64,000 bases of DNA from Actinocatenispora sera (GCF_018324685.1 NZ_AP023354.1:372001-436000); one strand, 5' to 3'. Numbered from the stretch's first letter, positions 1 through 9,238 are shown. Notes: generated by a model not told the origin, from the sequence alone. Program-made: numbers and translations.

Positions 1-2
1 AG

Positions 3-1112
3 GTGACACGCGTCTTGGACTCGATCGAGCGGCGGCTGTGCACCGACCCGAGTGCCGCCCGCGCCATCGTCGATCTGGCGCCGATCGTGCGCCAGGTCGA
101 GCTCGACGGCGGCCGGCCGGCCCACCTGCTCCGGCTCGGGCTGGTCATCGACGCGCTCGGGGCGCACCTCGGCGAGCCCGGCGCCAAGGTGTACCTGGTG
201 GTCGACCGGGCGCTGATCACCGACCTGGAACTGACCTCGAACGAGAAGATGGTGCTGCGCCGCTGGGCCGACGACGGCCTGGTGGAGACGCTGCCAGAGG
301 TGGACGACCGGCTGCTGGAGCTGTCGGCCTACACCGGGCTGCCGGTCGTCAGCCGGGACGACTTCGCCCGGTTCGCCGGTCGGCACCCGTGGGCGGCCGG
401 CGCACCCTTCCTGATCCCGGTACCGGGGGTCGGTGGTGCGGCGCTCATGACCCGCCCCAACGCGGCGCCGACGATGCCGCGGCCCACCCTGGACCCGGCC
501 ACCCAGGCGGTTCTCGGCCGGTACTGGCGCTGCCCCGAGCCGGGCTGCGTGCTGTTCGGCGCCCCCGGCCCGGGCCAGCCGCCGCCGCGGGTGCGGTCCG
601 GCCGGGCGGTCTGCCCCCGGCACGGCGCGCCCATGCACGACGGCGGCCCGCGCCAGCAGGCGACCCCGGTGACGATCTGGATCCGCGGCGAGGACCGCGG
701 CCGGTTCCCGGTGACCGCCGGCGCCCCGGTGGTGGTCGGCCGGTCGCCGGAGGGGCCCGGCGGCGTACGGCTCGGTGAGCTGCTGGACGACGAGGCGGTG
801 CACTGGGTCAGCCGCAGTCACGTCCGGCTGGATCTGCTCGACGGCGCCCTGGTGGTCACCGACACCAGCACGAACGGGACGACCGTGCACACCCGCTCCG
901 GCCCGGACGCGGTACCGGAGACGATCACGCTGCACCGCGGCCAGCAGCACCGGCTCGGCGACTGGGACGTGGTCGAGTTGCACGAGGGCGTCCAGTTGGG
1001 CCGGGCGGACCGGCGGCCGAGCGGTGGCGGCGCGGACGACGCACCGGTGATGGCGGAGGCGCCGACGATGGCGATCCGGTTGCCTGGCTCGGCGGCCGAT
1101 CGGCGCGGCTGA
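3..1112 (+). CDS. PIN-like/zinc-ribbon/FHA domain protein (5' end may lie outside window)
   Basis: The first in-frame GTG is at base 3, so the true start may lie upstream of the window. From that start the protein is 369 aa. Residues about 40-130 look like a PIN/NYN-type nuclease fold: a hydrophobic strand ending in VVD, then VVSRDDFARF followed by HPW, as in many NYN proteins. Residues about 174-206 hold a zinc-ribbon-like C-X4-C plus CPRHG. Residues about 235-325 form an FHA domain, with VVGRSPEG, the SRSH core and TSTNGTTVH; this fold binds phosphothreonine peptides. The C-terminal tail is low complexity. The end of the gene is partly duplicated: CGATCGGCGCGGC recurs just after the stop (1097-1117 and 1126-1146). 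The FHA call is firm. The nuclease-like reading and any link to Ser/Thr kinase signalling are inference. Confidence 0.8.
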   Translation: MTRVLDSIERRLCTDPSAARAIVDLAPIVRQVELDGGRPAHLLRLGLVIDALGAHLGEPGAKVYLVVDRALITDLELTSNEKMVLRRWADDGLVETLPEVDDRLLELSAYTGLPVVSRDDFARFAGRHPWAAGAPFLIPVPGVGGAALMTRPNAAPTMPRPTLDPATQAVLGRYWRCPEPGCVLFGAPGPGQPPPRVRSGRAVCPRHGAPMHDGGPRQQATPVTIWIRGEDRGRFPVTAGAPVVVGRSPEGPGGVRLGELLDDEAVHWVSRSHVRLDLLDGALVVTDTSTNGTTVHTRSGPDAVPETITLHRGQQHRLGDWDVVELHEGVQLGRADRRPSGGGADDAPVMAEAPTMAIRLPGSAADRRG

Positions 1113-1362
1113 GCGATCCCCGGGTCGATCGGCGCGGCCGGGCGATCTGTCGTGCTCGCGCACCTTGTCGCGGTTGACTGGTGTGCTCGAGCGGTCAGTG
1201 AGGCCGGGCGGCGCTCGGCCGGGCGGCGCGAGGCGCCGGGCGGTCGGGTCGGAGGCGTAACGGTCCGCGACAGGGCGGCAGCGAGCGAGGCCGCGTCATC
1301 GCGGGACGCGGCCCGAGAACGGTCGAGGCCCGTCGCCGTTCCCCCGTAACCGGCGACGGATC

Positions 1363-1686
1363 CTAGCGACGGCTGAGCGGGGCGGTCTGGTCGAGCGCGA
1401 CACCGGCGGTGCGGACCGACACGGTGCGCTTGACGACCCGCTGACCGCGGGGGCCGAGCTCCCAACCGGTGAGCAGCAGCCAGCTGGCGCGTTCGGCCGG
1501 CTTGCCCTGGGCAGCGTCCACAGTGGACGGAAGTGGGGGTTCGGTGATCAAGAGGCGGAGGGGTTGCTCGCGGAACTGGGGCGACGCGTCACCGGAGAGC
1601 TGGACGGTCTGGCCCGGTTGGGGAACGATTCCGATCATCACGCCGACCATGGTGCCCCCTGCCGCGAGGGATGCAAAGTCCGTCAT
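1363..1686 (-). CDS. Conserved hypothetical protein translationally coupled to MFS gene
   Basis: The protein is 107 aa. I do not recognise the family by name. It starts with ATG overlapping the stop of the upstream MFS gene by four bases (ATGA), so the two are almost certainly one transcript with translational coupling. The N terminus has a short hydrophobic, glycine-rich stretch (residues 8-22, MVGVMIGIVP). The remainder looks like a small beta-rich domain (TVQLSGD, LRLLITEPP, WLLLTGWELG), with no signal peptide, cysteines or catalytic motif. Codon use matches the neighbours. Coupling suggests a role linked to the exporter or its substrate, which is inference only. Confidence 0.6.
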   Translation of the reverse strand: MTDFASLAAGGTMVGVMIGIVPQPGQTVQLSGDASPQFREQPLRLLITEPPLPSTVDAAQGKPAERASWLLLTGWELGPRGQRVVKRTVSVRTAGVALDQTAPLSRR

Positions 1687-2930
1687 CGATGTTCACCGGC
1701 AACGCTCAGGATCCGGCGACGCAGGGCAGGAGCACCTCGACGCAGGGTGAGCCCGAGCAGCAGCGCGCCCGTGACCAGCGCGGCGCCGTAGGCGACCGTG
1801 CCGGGCCACTTCCCGTACCCGTAGGCGACGCCGCCGAGCGACCCGCCGACGCTGCTGCCGAGGTAGTAGCAGAGCAGGTAAACGGCCGCTCCCTGGGCAT
1901 CGAGGGCGCGGCCCCGCGCGCCGGCCCAGCCGCTGGCGACCGAGTGGCCGGCGAAGAAACCGGCGGTGACGAGCACCAGCCCGACGATCACCAGGGCCAA
2001 GTGGCCGGACAGGGTGACGGCCAGGCCGGCCAGAACGACCACCGCCGTGATCCAGAACACCTTCGGCCGACCGAAGCGGTCCGCCAGCCGGCCGGCGATC
2101 GCCGACGAGGACGAACCGGCCAGGTAGACCACGAAGATCAGGCCGACCAGGGTGCCGGACAACCGAAACGGCGCGGCGAGCAGCCGGAAGCCGAGGAAGT
2201 TGTAGACGGTGACGAAGCAGCCCATCAGCAGGAAACCGACCGCATGGAGCCGGATCAGCCCACCGTCGGTGAACGCGCGGCCGACCGCGGCGGCGAGCCG
2301 GCGCGGGGCCAACGGTTCGGGTACGAACCGGCGCGACGCCGGGATCGACAGCCGGAACAGCGCGGTACAGCCGAGGCCGAGGGCGCCGATCACGCCCAGC
2401 GCCAGGCGCCAGCCGCCGAGATCGGCGAGCAGGCTGGCGAGCAGCCGCCCGGCCATCCCACCGATCCCGTTACCCGCCACGTAGAGCCCGGTCGCGAAGC
2501 CGAGCGCGCGGTGGTCAACCTCCTCGGCCAGGTAGGTCATCGCGACCGCCTGCAGACCGCCGAGCGCGATGCCCTGCAACGCCCGCAGTACCAGCAGGAT
2601 CTCGAACGAGGGTGCGAACGCCGCGGCGAGCCCGAGCACCCCGGCCGCGAGCAGTGCCGCCGTCATCATCGGGATCCGGCCGGTCACGTTGGACAGCGCG
2701 GACAGCGGGATGATCGAGACGGCCAGCCCGCCGGTGCCCACCGAGACGGCGAGGCTCGCGGTGGCCGGCGTCAGGCGGTACGACTGGGCGAGTTGCGGCA
2801 GCACCGCCTGCGCGCAGTAGAGCTGCGTGAACGTGGCCAGCCCCGCGGCGAACAGCGCCAGGGTGATGCGGCGGAATCCGGGGCTGCCGCGCCGGTGCGC
2901 GGTCGCGGGGAGGGTGGCCGAAACGCTCAC
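1683..2930 (-). CDS. MFS exporter, YnfM-like (DHA1-type)
   Basis: The protein is 415 aa with about twelve hydrophobic segments and is predicted to be an inner-membrane proton-coupled exporter. The pattern LYCAQAVLPQLA in helix 1 and the loop-8/9 motif GRLADRFGRPKV fit the YnfM/arabinose-efflux branch of the major facilitator superfamily. It is transcribed divergently from a LysR-type regulator, the same arrangement as E. coli ynfM/ynfL. A perfect inverted repeat lies in the 69-bp gap. The stop overlaps the start of a small downstream gene. The substrate cannot be read from sequence; a small toxic metabolite or drug is typical for the family. Confidence 0.88.
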   Translation of the reverse strand: MSVSATLPATAHRRGSPGFRRITLALFAAGLATFTQLYCAQAVLPQLAQSYRLTPATASLAVSVGTGGLAVSIIPLSALSNVTGRIPMMTAALLAAGVLGLAAAFAPSFEILLVLRALQGIALGGLQAVAMTYLAEEVDHRALGFATGLYVAGNGIGGMAGRLLASLLADLGGWRLALGVIGALGLGCTALFRLSIPASRRFVPEPLAPRRLAAAVGRAFTDGGLIRLHAVGFLLMGCFVTVYNFLGFRLLAAPFRLSGTLVGLIFVVYLAGSSSSAIAGRLADRFGRPKVFWITAVVVLAGLAVTLSGHLALVIVGLVLVTAGFFAGHSVASGWAGARGRALDAQGAAVYLLCYYLGSSVGGSLGGVAYGYGKWPGTVAYGAALVTGALLLGLTLRRGAPALRRRILSVAGEHR

Positions 2931-2948
2931 GCATCGACGCTACGGTGG

Positions 2949-2971
2949 GCGTATTGATTCGTCCAATACGC
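2949..2971. promoter_or_regulatory. LysR-type operator (ATTG-N7-CAAT)
   Basis: A perfect 8-bp inverted repeat, GCGTATTG and CAATACGC, is separated by 7 bp. The core ATTG-N7-CAAT obeys the T-N11-A rule of LysR-family binding sites. It lies midway between the divergent MFS and LysR start codons, so binding there could control both genes. Confidence 0.8.
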
Positions 2972-2999
2972 TGATCTCGCCAGATCGATTCACGAGTGG

Positions 3000-3920
3000 A
3001 TGATGCAGATGACCGAGGACGAGACGGTCGCCGCCGCGGTACGGCAGCTCGCACCGCGCCTGGCCGTGTTGCGTGCGGTGGCCGCCGACGAGCACGTGAC
3101 GCACGTCGCGGAGGCGCTGGGCGTACCGCAGCCGACGGTCAGCCGGTGGCTGGCCGAGCTGACCGAGGCACTCGAGATCCCGGTACTGTCGCGCGCCGGC
3201 CGGCGGGTGCAGCTGACCCGGTCCGGCCGCGAGCTGGCCGAGGCCGCGGGTGCCGCGCTCGCCGCGCTGGAGACCGGCGTCCGCCACGCCGTGGAGGACC
3301 ACGACCCGGACAGCGGCCGGGTGGTCTTCGCGTTCCTGCACACCATGGGCGGCGTGCCGGTGCCGGAACTGCTGCGCGAGTTCCGCCGGCACCATCCGCG
3401 GGTACGGTTCGCGCTGGAACAGGCGGGCCATGCCGAGATGGTGCGCCGGGTGCTCGACGGCGAGGTCGACCTCGCGCTGACCGGTCCGCTGCCCGAGCCG
3501 GACGGGCGCCTCGCCACCGCGCTGCTGCTGCGGCAGCGGCTCGTCGTTGCGGTACCGGCGGACCACCGGCTGGCCGACCGGCGCCGGGTGCGGCTGGCCG
3601 AGCTCGACGGCGAGGAGTTCGTCGGCCTCAAACCCGGGTACGGGCTGCGCCGGATCACCGACGAGCTGTGCGCGGCGGCCGGCTTCACCCCGCGGCTGAG
3701 TTGCGTCGGCGAGGAGGTGGACACGATCCGCGGGCTGGTCGCCGCCGGGCTGGGCCTGGCCGTACTGCCGCCGTCGGTGCCGCGGCCGCCACGTGGCCTG
3801 GTGGAGCTGCCGATCACGCCGCACGCGGTGCGCTCGATCGGCCTGGTCTGGCCGGCGGACCGGCCGCTGTCGCCGGCCGCCGCCAGGTTCCGCGACTTCG
3901 CCCTCGCCCACCGCCTCTGA
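3000..3920 (+). CDS. LysR-family transcriptional regulator
   Basis: The protein is 306 aa, normal length for the family. Residues about 15-75 form the winged helix-turn-helix (LAVLRAVAADEHVTHVAEAL then QPTVSRWLAELTEAL). Residues about 100-300 form the two-lobed periplasmic-binding-like effector domain (VVFAFLHTMGG, EVDLALTGPLP, EEVDTIRGLVAAGLGLAVLP). ATG codons lie at 3000, 3003 and 3009, so the exact start is uncertain by a few residues. It is divergent from the YnfM-like exporter and is the likely reader of the operator at 2949-2971. It probably induces the exporter when a ligand binds and represses itself, as is usual for this arrangement. Confidence 0.92.
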   Translation: MMQMTEDETVAAAVRQLAPRLAVLRAVAADEHVTHVAEALGVPQPTVSRWLAELTEALEIPVLSRAGRRVQLTRSGRELAEAAGAALAALETGVRHAVEDHDPDSGRVVFAFLHTMGGVPVPELLREFRRHHPRVRFALEQAGHAEMVRRVLDGEVDLALTGPLPEPDGRLATALLLRQRLVVAVPADHRLADRRRVRLAELDGEEFVGLKPGYGLRRITDELCAAAGFTPRLSCVGEEVDTIRGLVAAGLGLAVLPPSVPRPPRGLVELPITPHAVRSIGLVWPADRPLSPAAARFRDFALAHRL

Positions 3921-3962
3921 CCACCGGACACGACGCCGGCAACGCCGGGCGCTGGACGCGGC

Positions 3963-3992
3963 GCGGCGCGCCGGGATGCCCCGACGCGCCGC
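3963..3992. terminator. Bidirectional hairpin terminator
   Basis: An 8-bp outer stem (GCGGCGCG with CGCGCCGC) continues after one mismatch into a 4-bp CGGG/CCCG inner stem with an ATGC loop. It sits between the convergent LysR gene and the S1 protease gene. There is no U-tract, as is common for actinomycete terminators. Confidence 0.55.
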
Positions 3993-4007
3993 GGAAACTC
4001 CGGTGGC

Positions 4008-5045
4008 TCAGCCGATCTGGACGTGGTAGGTGCTCAGCGGCTCGGTCACCGGCTGGAAGAACGTCTCGCCGCCGGACGAGCAGTCGCCGCTGCCGCCGGA
4101 GGTGAGCCCCAGCGCGGTACTGCCGTCGAACAGCGGGCCGCCGCTGTCGCCGCCCTCGGCGCAGACGTTGGTGTCGATCAACCCACTGACCGTGCCCTCC
4201 TGGTAGTTCACGGTCGCGTCGAGACCGGTGACGGACCCGCTGTGTACCTGCGTGGTGGAGCCGGACCGCTTGACCGACTCACCGACCTGGGCGTTGGCCG
4301 CACCGGTGATGTTCTGGGTGCCGCCGTACAGGTCGACCGTGCTCGGGTGCGAGACCCCGCTGTCGTACTTGACGATCGCGAAGTCGTTGCCCGGGAACTG
4401 GCTGTCCTGGGTGGTCCCGATCTCGTTGCTGGAGCCGGAGTCGGAGTACCAGGTGTCGGCCACGTTGCCGCAGTGGCCGGCGGTCAGGAAGTACGCGGTG
4501 CTGCCGTCGGTGACGTTGAACCCCAGCGAGCACCGGTAGCCGCCGCCGTAGATCGCGTCGCCGCCCGCGATCTTCGTACTGAACGTGCCGGACACGACGC
4601 GCACGTGCGCCGCGGCGCCGTACTGGCCGGCGATCTGGCGCACCTTGGCCAGATCGGCCTTGCTGACGGTGCTGTCGGCGGTGACGTTGACCCGGTCGTT
4701 GCGCGGGTCGATCGCCCACGCGGTACCGGGAATCGTCGCCTTCTCGCCGAGTTCGGCGGTGATGGAATGCAGGTGTGCGGTCGAGTAGCGGACCAGCTTC
4801 GGCGTCAGCCCGGCCGTGCGGACCTTCGCCGCGCTGGTGGCGTCGGTCACCGTGACGATCTGCGTGCCGTGGTCGAGGTAGCTGCCCGCCGTGTGCGTGC
4901 CGAGCCCGTCGACCAGCGCGGCGACCCCAGCCCGGTCCGGCGTCTTGGGTGCGGCCTGCGCCGCGGTGGTGGCGACGGCGCCCGTGGTGAGCAGGGCGGC
5001 CGCCGCGACCGCGGCGAGTCGGAACGAGGTCCTCGTGGGCCTCAT
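4008..5045 (-). CDS. Secreted S1-family (streptogrisin-like) serine protease with propeptide
   Basis: The protein is 345 aa. I chose the ATG at 5045 because a GGGAGG ribosome binding site lies 6 bases upstream and the following residues form a Sec signal peptide (basic MRPTRTSFR, alanine-rich core, cleavage near AQAA). A propeptide of about 125 residues follows. The mature chymotrypsin-fold domain starts near [10 protein letters not shown] (residue 159). The triad is His191 (TAGHCG), Asp221 (GNDFAIV) and Ser301 (GGDSGGPL). Cys172/Cys192 and other cysteines fit the disulfides of the streptogrisin/alpha-lytic group. It is an extracellular endopeptidase that should mature by self-cleavage. It is divergent from the usp gene. 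Confidence 0.93.
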   Translation of the reverse strand: MRPTRTSFRLAAVAAAALLTTGAVATTAAQAAPKTPDRAGVAALVDGLGTHTAGSYLDHGTQIVTVTDATSAAKVRTAGLTPKLVRYSTAHLHSITAELGEKATIPGTAWAIDPRNDRVNVTADSTVSKADLAKVRQIAGQYGAAAHVRVVSGTFSTKIAGGDAIYGGGYRCSLGFNVTDGSTAYFLTAGHCGNVADTWYSDSGSSNEIGTTQDSQFPGNDFAIVKYDSGVSHPSTVDLYGGTQNITGAANAQVGESVKRSGSTTQVHSGSVTGLDATVNYQEGTVSGLIDTNVCAEGGDSGGPLFDGSTALGLTSGGSGDCSSGGETFFQPVTEPLSTYHVQIG

Positions 5046-5148
5046 GGATGCCTCCCAGGGATCCGTGGATGCGGCGCCGTCTCGCCGCACCCGCCTGCGC
5101 CCCGCACCAATTGATGTAATTCGATGAGGGACGAGGGAAGTATCCCTT

Positions 5149-5177
5149 TTGCCGGATAGTTCGGCAACATATAGATA
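5149..5177 (+). promoter_or_regulatory. Putative sigma-70-type promoter with overlapping palindrome
   Basis: TTGCCG (5149-5154) and TAGATA (5172-5177) are spaced by 17 bp in an unusually AT-rich gap upstream of the usp gene. The -35 region is part of a palindrome, TTGCCG-N7-CGGCAA (5149-5167). This could be an operator shared with the divergent protease gene. Confidence 0.5.
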
Positions 5178-5191
5178 CGCCGGTATGGTGA

Positions 5192-5674
5192 ATGTCTATC
5201 GCCTGCAGCGATACTCGGGACGTGCACGAACAATCGCGCTATGAGCTCGGTACCGACGGACCGCGGGTGATGGTCGTCGGCATCGACGGATCCCCCACCT
5301 CGCTGCGGGCCGCGGCGTACGCGACCGGGATGGCCCGCCGGCAGGGTTCCCGGCTGGTCTTCGTCTACGTCGTCGGCTATTCCGCGGTCTCCGGCCTCGC
5401 CGCCGGCTTCGTCGGCCCGCTCACCGAGGCGTACGGGCAGGTGGCCGACGAGCTGCAGCACGAGGTGGTCGACCTGGTCAACGCCCGCGGCGTCGAGGCG
5501 ACCCTCCAGGTGCGGCGCGGCGACCCGTACACCGAGGTCAGCCGCGCCGCCGACGAGGAACAGGCGGACGCGGTCGTCGTCGGCGCGTCGATGCAGGCCG
5601 GCCACAAGCTGATCGGTTCCCTCGCCGGCCGGCTGGTGCGCGCCAGCCGCTGGCCGGTCACCGTCGTACCGTGA
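5192..5674 (+). CDS. Universal stress protein (UspA family)
   Basis: The protein is 160 aa. The fold pattern is typical: strand 1 [19 protein letters not shown] (nucleotide-binding Asp in the GIDGS turn), the long helix [19 protein letters not shown], and a C-terminal strand [21 protein letters not shown] ending in WPVTVVP. The glycine loop departs from the strict G-X2-G-X9-G-S/T ATP motif, so ATP binding is uncertain. A GTG at 5222 is an alternative start; the predicted promoter would leave only a short leader for the ATG at 5192. It is a cytoplasmic stress or dormancy-type protein of unknown partner. Confidence 0.85.
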   Translation: MSIACSDTRDVHEQSRYELGTDGPRVMVVGIDGSPTSLRAAAYATGMARRQGSRLVFVYVVGYSAVSGLAAGFVGPLTEAYGQVADELQHEVVDLVNARGVEATLQVRRGDPYTEVSRAADEEQADAVVVGASMQAGHKLIGSLAGRLVRASRWPVTVVP

Positions 5675-5822
5675 CGCATCAGCCACTTCCCGACCCCGGC
5701 CGCGACGGCCACAACCGGGCCGATCTCATCGGGTAACAGCGGATTCGACCGAATGCCCGGACCGTGATCCGCTGCACCCGCCCGGTACCGTCATCCAAGC
5801 GGTCGACGCGTTGGGGGTGGCG

Positions 5823-7691
5823 ATGCGATTCGGTGCGGTTGCTCGGCGACTTGTTGCGTCCGGTGCGGTCCTGGTGACAGCCTGCGGCCTGGCGGCCTGC
5901 AGCTCGGACTCCGATGACGCGAGCAAGGCGCTGTCCGCCTTCCTCGCAGACTGGCACGCCGGCACCCTGCAGAAGGCGCCGTACGCCAAGGGCAGCAGCG
6001 CCCAGGTCGCCGCGGCGTACCGGAAGGTGGCCGGCGACCTGGCCGACGTGCATCCGGCGCTGTCCGCGGGTTCGGTCAAGGTCGACGGCGGCAAGGCGAC
6101 CGCGCCGGTCCGGGTGTCCTGGCCGCTCGGCGGGCACGACTGGCGCTACACCACCACCGTGCATCTGGCCAAGACCGACGGCGACTGGCGGGTCGCCTGG
6201 ACCGGCGCGACCGTACACCCGAAGCTGACCGGCGACGGGCATCTGGTGCTGGCCAACGAACAGGGCCCGCGGGCGTCCATCATGGACGGTTCCGGCCAGC
6301 CGATGGTCACCAACCGGCCGGTGGTCTACGTCGGCGTGCAGCCCAACCGGGTCAGCGACGCCAAGCAACTCGCCGAGCAGCTCGGCGACGCGCTCGACCT
6401 CGACCTGTCCGACCTGCCGAAGCGCATCAAGGCCGCGGAACCGACCGCCTTCCTCGACATCGTGACCCTGCGCAAGACCGACTACGAGAAGGTGAAGTCG
6501 AAGATCCACGATCTGGACGGCACCGTGTTCCGGGACGGCACCCTGCCGCTGGCCCCGAGCCGTACGTTCGCCCGCGCACTGCTGGGCACCGTCGGCCCGG
6601 TGACCAAGGAGCAGATGGACAAGCACCCGGGCCGCTACCAGATCGGCGACACCGCCGGCCAGTCCGGCCTGCAGGCGCAGTACGAGCAGCGGCTCGCCGG
6701 GGGCGCCGGCGTCACCGTGACCGTCAGCGGCACCAAGCAGACCCTGTACCACGGCACGCCGGTCGCCGGGAAGCCGGTGGCGACGACGCTGTCGCCGAAG
6801 GTGCAGCAGGCCGCCGACGACGCGCTGGCCACCGAGACCAAGCACCGCACCGCCCTGGTCGCGATCCAGATCTCCACCGGCAGGGTGCTCGCGGTCGCGA
6901 ACGGTCCGGACGGCGGCTCCGACGACCTCGCGCTGACCGGCTCGGTACCGCCCGGGTCGACGTTCAAGGTGGTGACCGCGCTGTCCTACCTGGCTGCCGG
7001 GGTCACCCCGGACTCCACAGTGGACTGCCCGGAGTACGCCACGGTGTCCGGCCGCAAGTTCCACAACGAGAACAACTACCAGCTCGGCAAGGTGCCGTTC
7101 CGCACCGACTTCGCGCAGTCCTGCAACACCGCGTTCGTCGGCCTGTCCGGCAAGCTCGGCCCGGACACGCTGACCAAGCAGGCGGCCAAGTTCGGCATCG
7201 GCGCCCAGTGGCAGCTGGGGCCGGAGGTCAACAGCGGCTCGGTACCGCCGGCGAAGACCGCCGTCGACCGCGCCGCGGCCGCGTTCGGGCAGGGCCGGAC
7301 CACGGTCAGCCCGATCGCGATGGCGGGCATCGCCGCCGGCGTCGCCCGCGGCCACTGGGTGCAGCCGACGCTCGTCACCTCGCCGGCCTACCACCCGGTG
7401 AAGGCCGGGCCGCAGCTGCCCGCCAAGGATCTGGCCGCGCTCAAGTCGATGATGCGCTCGGTGGTCACCGACGGCACCGCCACCGTGCTCAAGTCCGTAC
7501 CGGGCGGGCCGGTGTACGGCAAGACCGGCACCGCCGAGTACGGCTCCGGCACCGAGCCGCCGAGCCACTCCTGGTTCACCGGCTGGCAGGGCGACATCGC
7601 GTTCGCCGCGTTCGTCGAGGGCGGCGGCACCCACGAGCAGGCGGTCGCCGCGCCGCTCGTCGGCAAGTTCCTCACCAACCTCAACGGCTGA
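5823..7691 (+). CDS. Penicillin-binding transpeptidase, lipoprotein (class B PBP, MecA-N type)
   Basis: The protein is 622 aa. I chose the ATG at 5823 because GGGGG lies 5 bases upstream. The N terminus is a lipoprotein signal with lipobox LAAC (Cys26). An NTF2-like MecA-N domain follows (residues about 30-145), then a PBP dimerisation domain and a C-terminal transpeptidase. Active-site motifs are STFK (Ser379), SCN (433-435) and KTGT (567-570). It should cross-link peptidoglycan on the outer face of the membrane. The architecture resembles low-affinity PBPs of the PBP2a/PbpA kind, so beta-lactam tolerance is possible. A strong terminator follows. Usual class B PBPs use a transmembrane anchor, so the lipid anchor is notable. 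Confidence 0.93.
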   Translation: MRFGAVARRLVASGAVLVTACGLAACSSDSDDASKALSAFLADWHAGTLQKAPYAKGSSAQVAAAYRKVAGDLADVHPALSAGSVKVDGGKATAPVRVSWPLGGHDWRYTTTVHLAKTDGDWRVAWTGATVHPKLTGDGHLVLANEQGPRASIMDGSGQPMVTNRPVVYVGVQPNRVSDAKQLAEQLGDALDLDLSDLPKRIKAAEPTAFLDIVTLRKTDYEKVKSKIHDLDGTVFRDGTLPLAPSRTFARALLGTVGPVTKEQMDKHPGRYQIGDTAGQSGLQAQYEQRLAGGAGVTVTVSGTKQTLYHGTPVAGKPVATTLSPKVQQAADDALATETKHRTALVAIQISTGRVLAVANGPDGGSDDLALTGSVPPGSTFKVVTALSYLAAGVTPDSTVDCPEYATVSGRKFHNENNYQLGKVPFRTDFAQSCNTAFVGLSGKLGPDTLTKQAAKFGIGAQWQLGPEVNSGSVPPAKTAVDRAAAAFGQGRTTVSPIAMAGIAAGVARGHWVQPTLVTSPAYHPVKAGPQLPAKDLAALKSMMRSVVTDGTATVLKSVPGGPVYGKTGTAEYGSGTEPPSHSWFTGWQGDIAFAAFVEGGGTHEQAVAAPLVGKFLTNLNG

Positions 7692-7722
7692 CCCGATCCG
7701 CGGCCGATCGGCCGCACCACCA

Positions 7723-7758
7723 CCGCCCGGCCGCCTCGCATCGCGGCCGGGCGGCTTT
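7723..7758 (+). terminator. Rho-independent-type terminator after PBP gene
   Basis: A perfect 12-bp stem (CCGCCCGGCCGC with its complement) encloses an 8-base loop and is followed by CTTT, 31 bases after the PBP stop codon. Confidence 0.8.
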
Positions 7759-7865
7759 GTGTCCACAGTGGACTCCCACGCTGTGGGCGGCCGCTTGCGG
7801 GCGCCGGTACCCGAGTCGTACTGTTCAGAATGTAAGACTTCGTTCTCATATTTCGGGAGATCTAC

Positions 7866-9065
7866 ATGGCGGCCCGGTCGCGACGCCGATGGTTGGTCCT
7901 GGCGATCGGGGTGTACGCCCAGGCGGCATCCTGCGCATTCCTCTACGGGCTGCCCTCGCTCGTGCCGGCCCTGCGCGCCGACGAGCACCTCAGCCTCGCC
8001 GGCGCCGGCCTGGTCGTCGCCGGCCCCACCGTCGGCCTGCTCGCCACCCTGATCGCCTGGGGCGCCGCCGCCGACCGGTACGGGGAGCGCCTCGTCATGG
8101 CGGTCGGCCTCACCCTGGCCGCGGTCCTCGTCGCGGTCGCCGCGCTCGCGGTGCCCGGCCTCACCGGCTTCGTCGTCGTACTGGGGCTGGCCGGCGCCGC
8201 GGCCGCCTCGGTCAACGCGGCCAGCGGCCGGATCGTGATGGGCTGGTTCGCGCGCGACGAGCGCGGCGTGGCCATGGGCATCCGGCAGACCGCGCAACCG
8301 CTCGGCGTCGGCATCGCGGCACTCACCCTGCCCGACCTCGCCGCGCACGCCGGCTTCCGCACCGCGCTGCTGCTGCCGGCCGCACTGTGCCTGGCCGCCG
8401 CTCTCCTGGTACTGCTGCTTGCCGCCGATCCGCCCCGCCCCGCCGGCGGCGCCGCCGCCCGCACCGGCAACCCGTACCGGAGCGCCACGCTGTGGCGGCT
8501 GCACGGCGCGAGCGCGCTGCTGGTCCTGCCGCAGTTCGCGATCGCGGCGCTGGCGATGGAGTACCTCGTCGGACAGCGGCACTGGGCCGCGCTGACCGCC
8601 GGGGCATTCCTCGCCGTGGCGCAGGTGTGCGGCGCGCTCGGCCGGATCGCCACCGGGTACTGGTCCGACCGGGTCGGCAGCCGGCTGCGGCCGATGCGCC
8701 AGCTGGCGGTGGCGAGCGCCGCCGTGATGCTGGCGTTCGCGCTCGGCGACGCGGTGGCGCCCTGGCTTGCCGTACTGGCGATCGCGCTCGGTTCGGTGAT
8801 CACCGTGGCCGACAACGGGCTCGCGTTCACCGCCACCGCCGAGCTGGCCGGGCTGTCCTGGTCCGGCCGCGCCCTGGGCATCCAGAACACCGGCCAGAAC
8901 GTGGTCTCCTCGCTCACCCCGCCGCTGCTCGGACTGGTCGTCGGCGCGTCCACCTACTCGATCGGCTTCCTGTGCGCGGCGGCCTTCCCGGTGTTCGCCA
9001 TCGCGCTGACGCCGGTGGCGGCCGAGTACCGGGCCCGGCGGGCGAGCCCCGCGCCGGTCGGCTGA
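7866..9065 (+). CDS. MFS transporter (NarK/CynX-like branch)
   Basis: The protein is 399 aa with twelve predicted membrane helices. Helix 1-2 reads like carboxylate/cyanate/nitrate-type carriers (YGLPSLVPALRADEHLS). The loop-2/3 motif is GAAADRYGERLVM. GIRQTAQPLGVGIAAL is the helix-5 signature seen in CynX/YfcJ-like proteins. GGGAGATCTAC precedes the ATG at 7866. The preceding terminator separates it from the PBP gene. No regulator is adjacent, so the substrate is unknown; an organic anion is the best guess from the branch. Confidence 0.85.
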   Translation: MAARSRRRWLVLAIGVYAQAASCAFLYGLPSLVPALRADEHLSLAGAGLVVAGPTVGLLATLIAWGAAADRYGERLVMAVGLTLAAVLVAVAALAVPGLTGFVVVLGLAGAAAASVNAASGRIVMGWFARDERGVAMGIRQTAQPLGVGIAALTLPDLAAHAGFRTALLLPAALCLAAALLVLLLAADPPRPAGGAAARTGNPYRSATLWRLHGASALLVLPQFAIAALAMEYLVGQRHWAALTAGAFLAVAQVCGALGRIATGYWSDRVGSRLRPMRQLAVASAAVMLAFALGDAVAPWLAVLAIALGSVITVADNGLAFTATAELAGLSWSGRALGIQNTGQNVVSSLTPPLLGLVVGASTYSIGFLCAAAFPVFAIALTPVAAEYRARRASPAPVG

Positions 9066-9238
9066 CCCGGCCCGGCGGCCGATCCGGCGACGGCGGCCGA
9101 ATCGCCCGACCCGCAGCAGTGCCCGCCGGTACGGGATGGCTCGGGCGGTTTGCCGTAATACCAACACCGTGCGTGGACAAGGCGGAATCATCGGAAGATT
9201 CGACCGTCGTAAATGGAGTGTTGTGCCGAAGCTGTTGC

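Noticed and set aside
1671-2957. 428-codon plus-strand frame opposite the YnfM-like gene
   Set aside because: Composition is Gly/Asp/Arg/Gln with no fold signal; the minus-strand MFS protein has clear helices.
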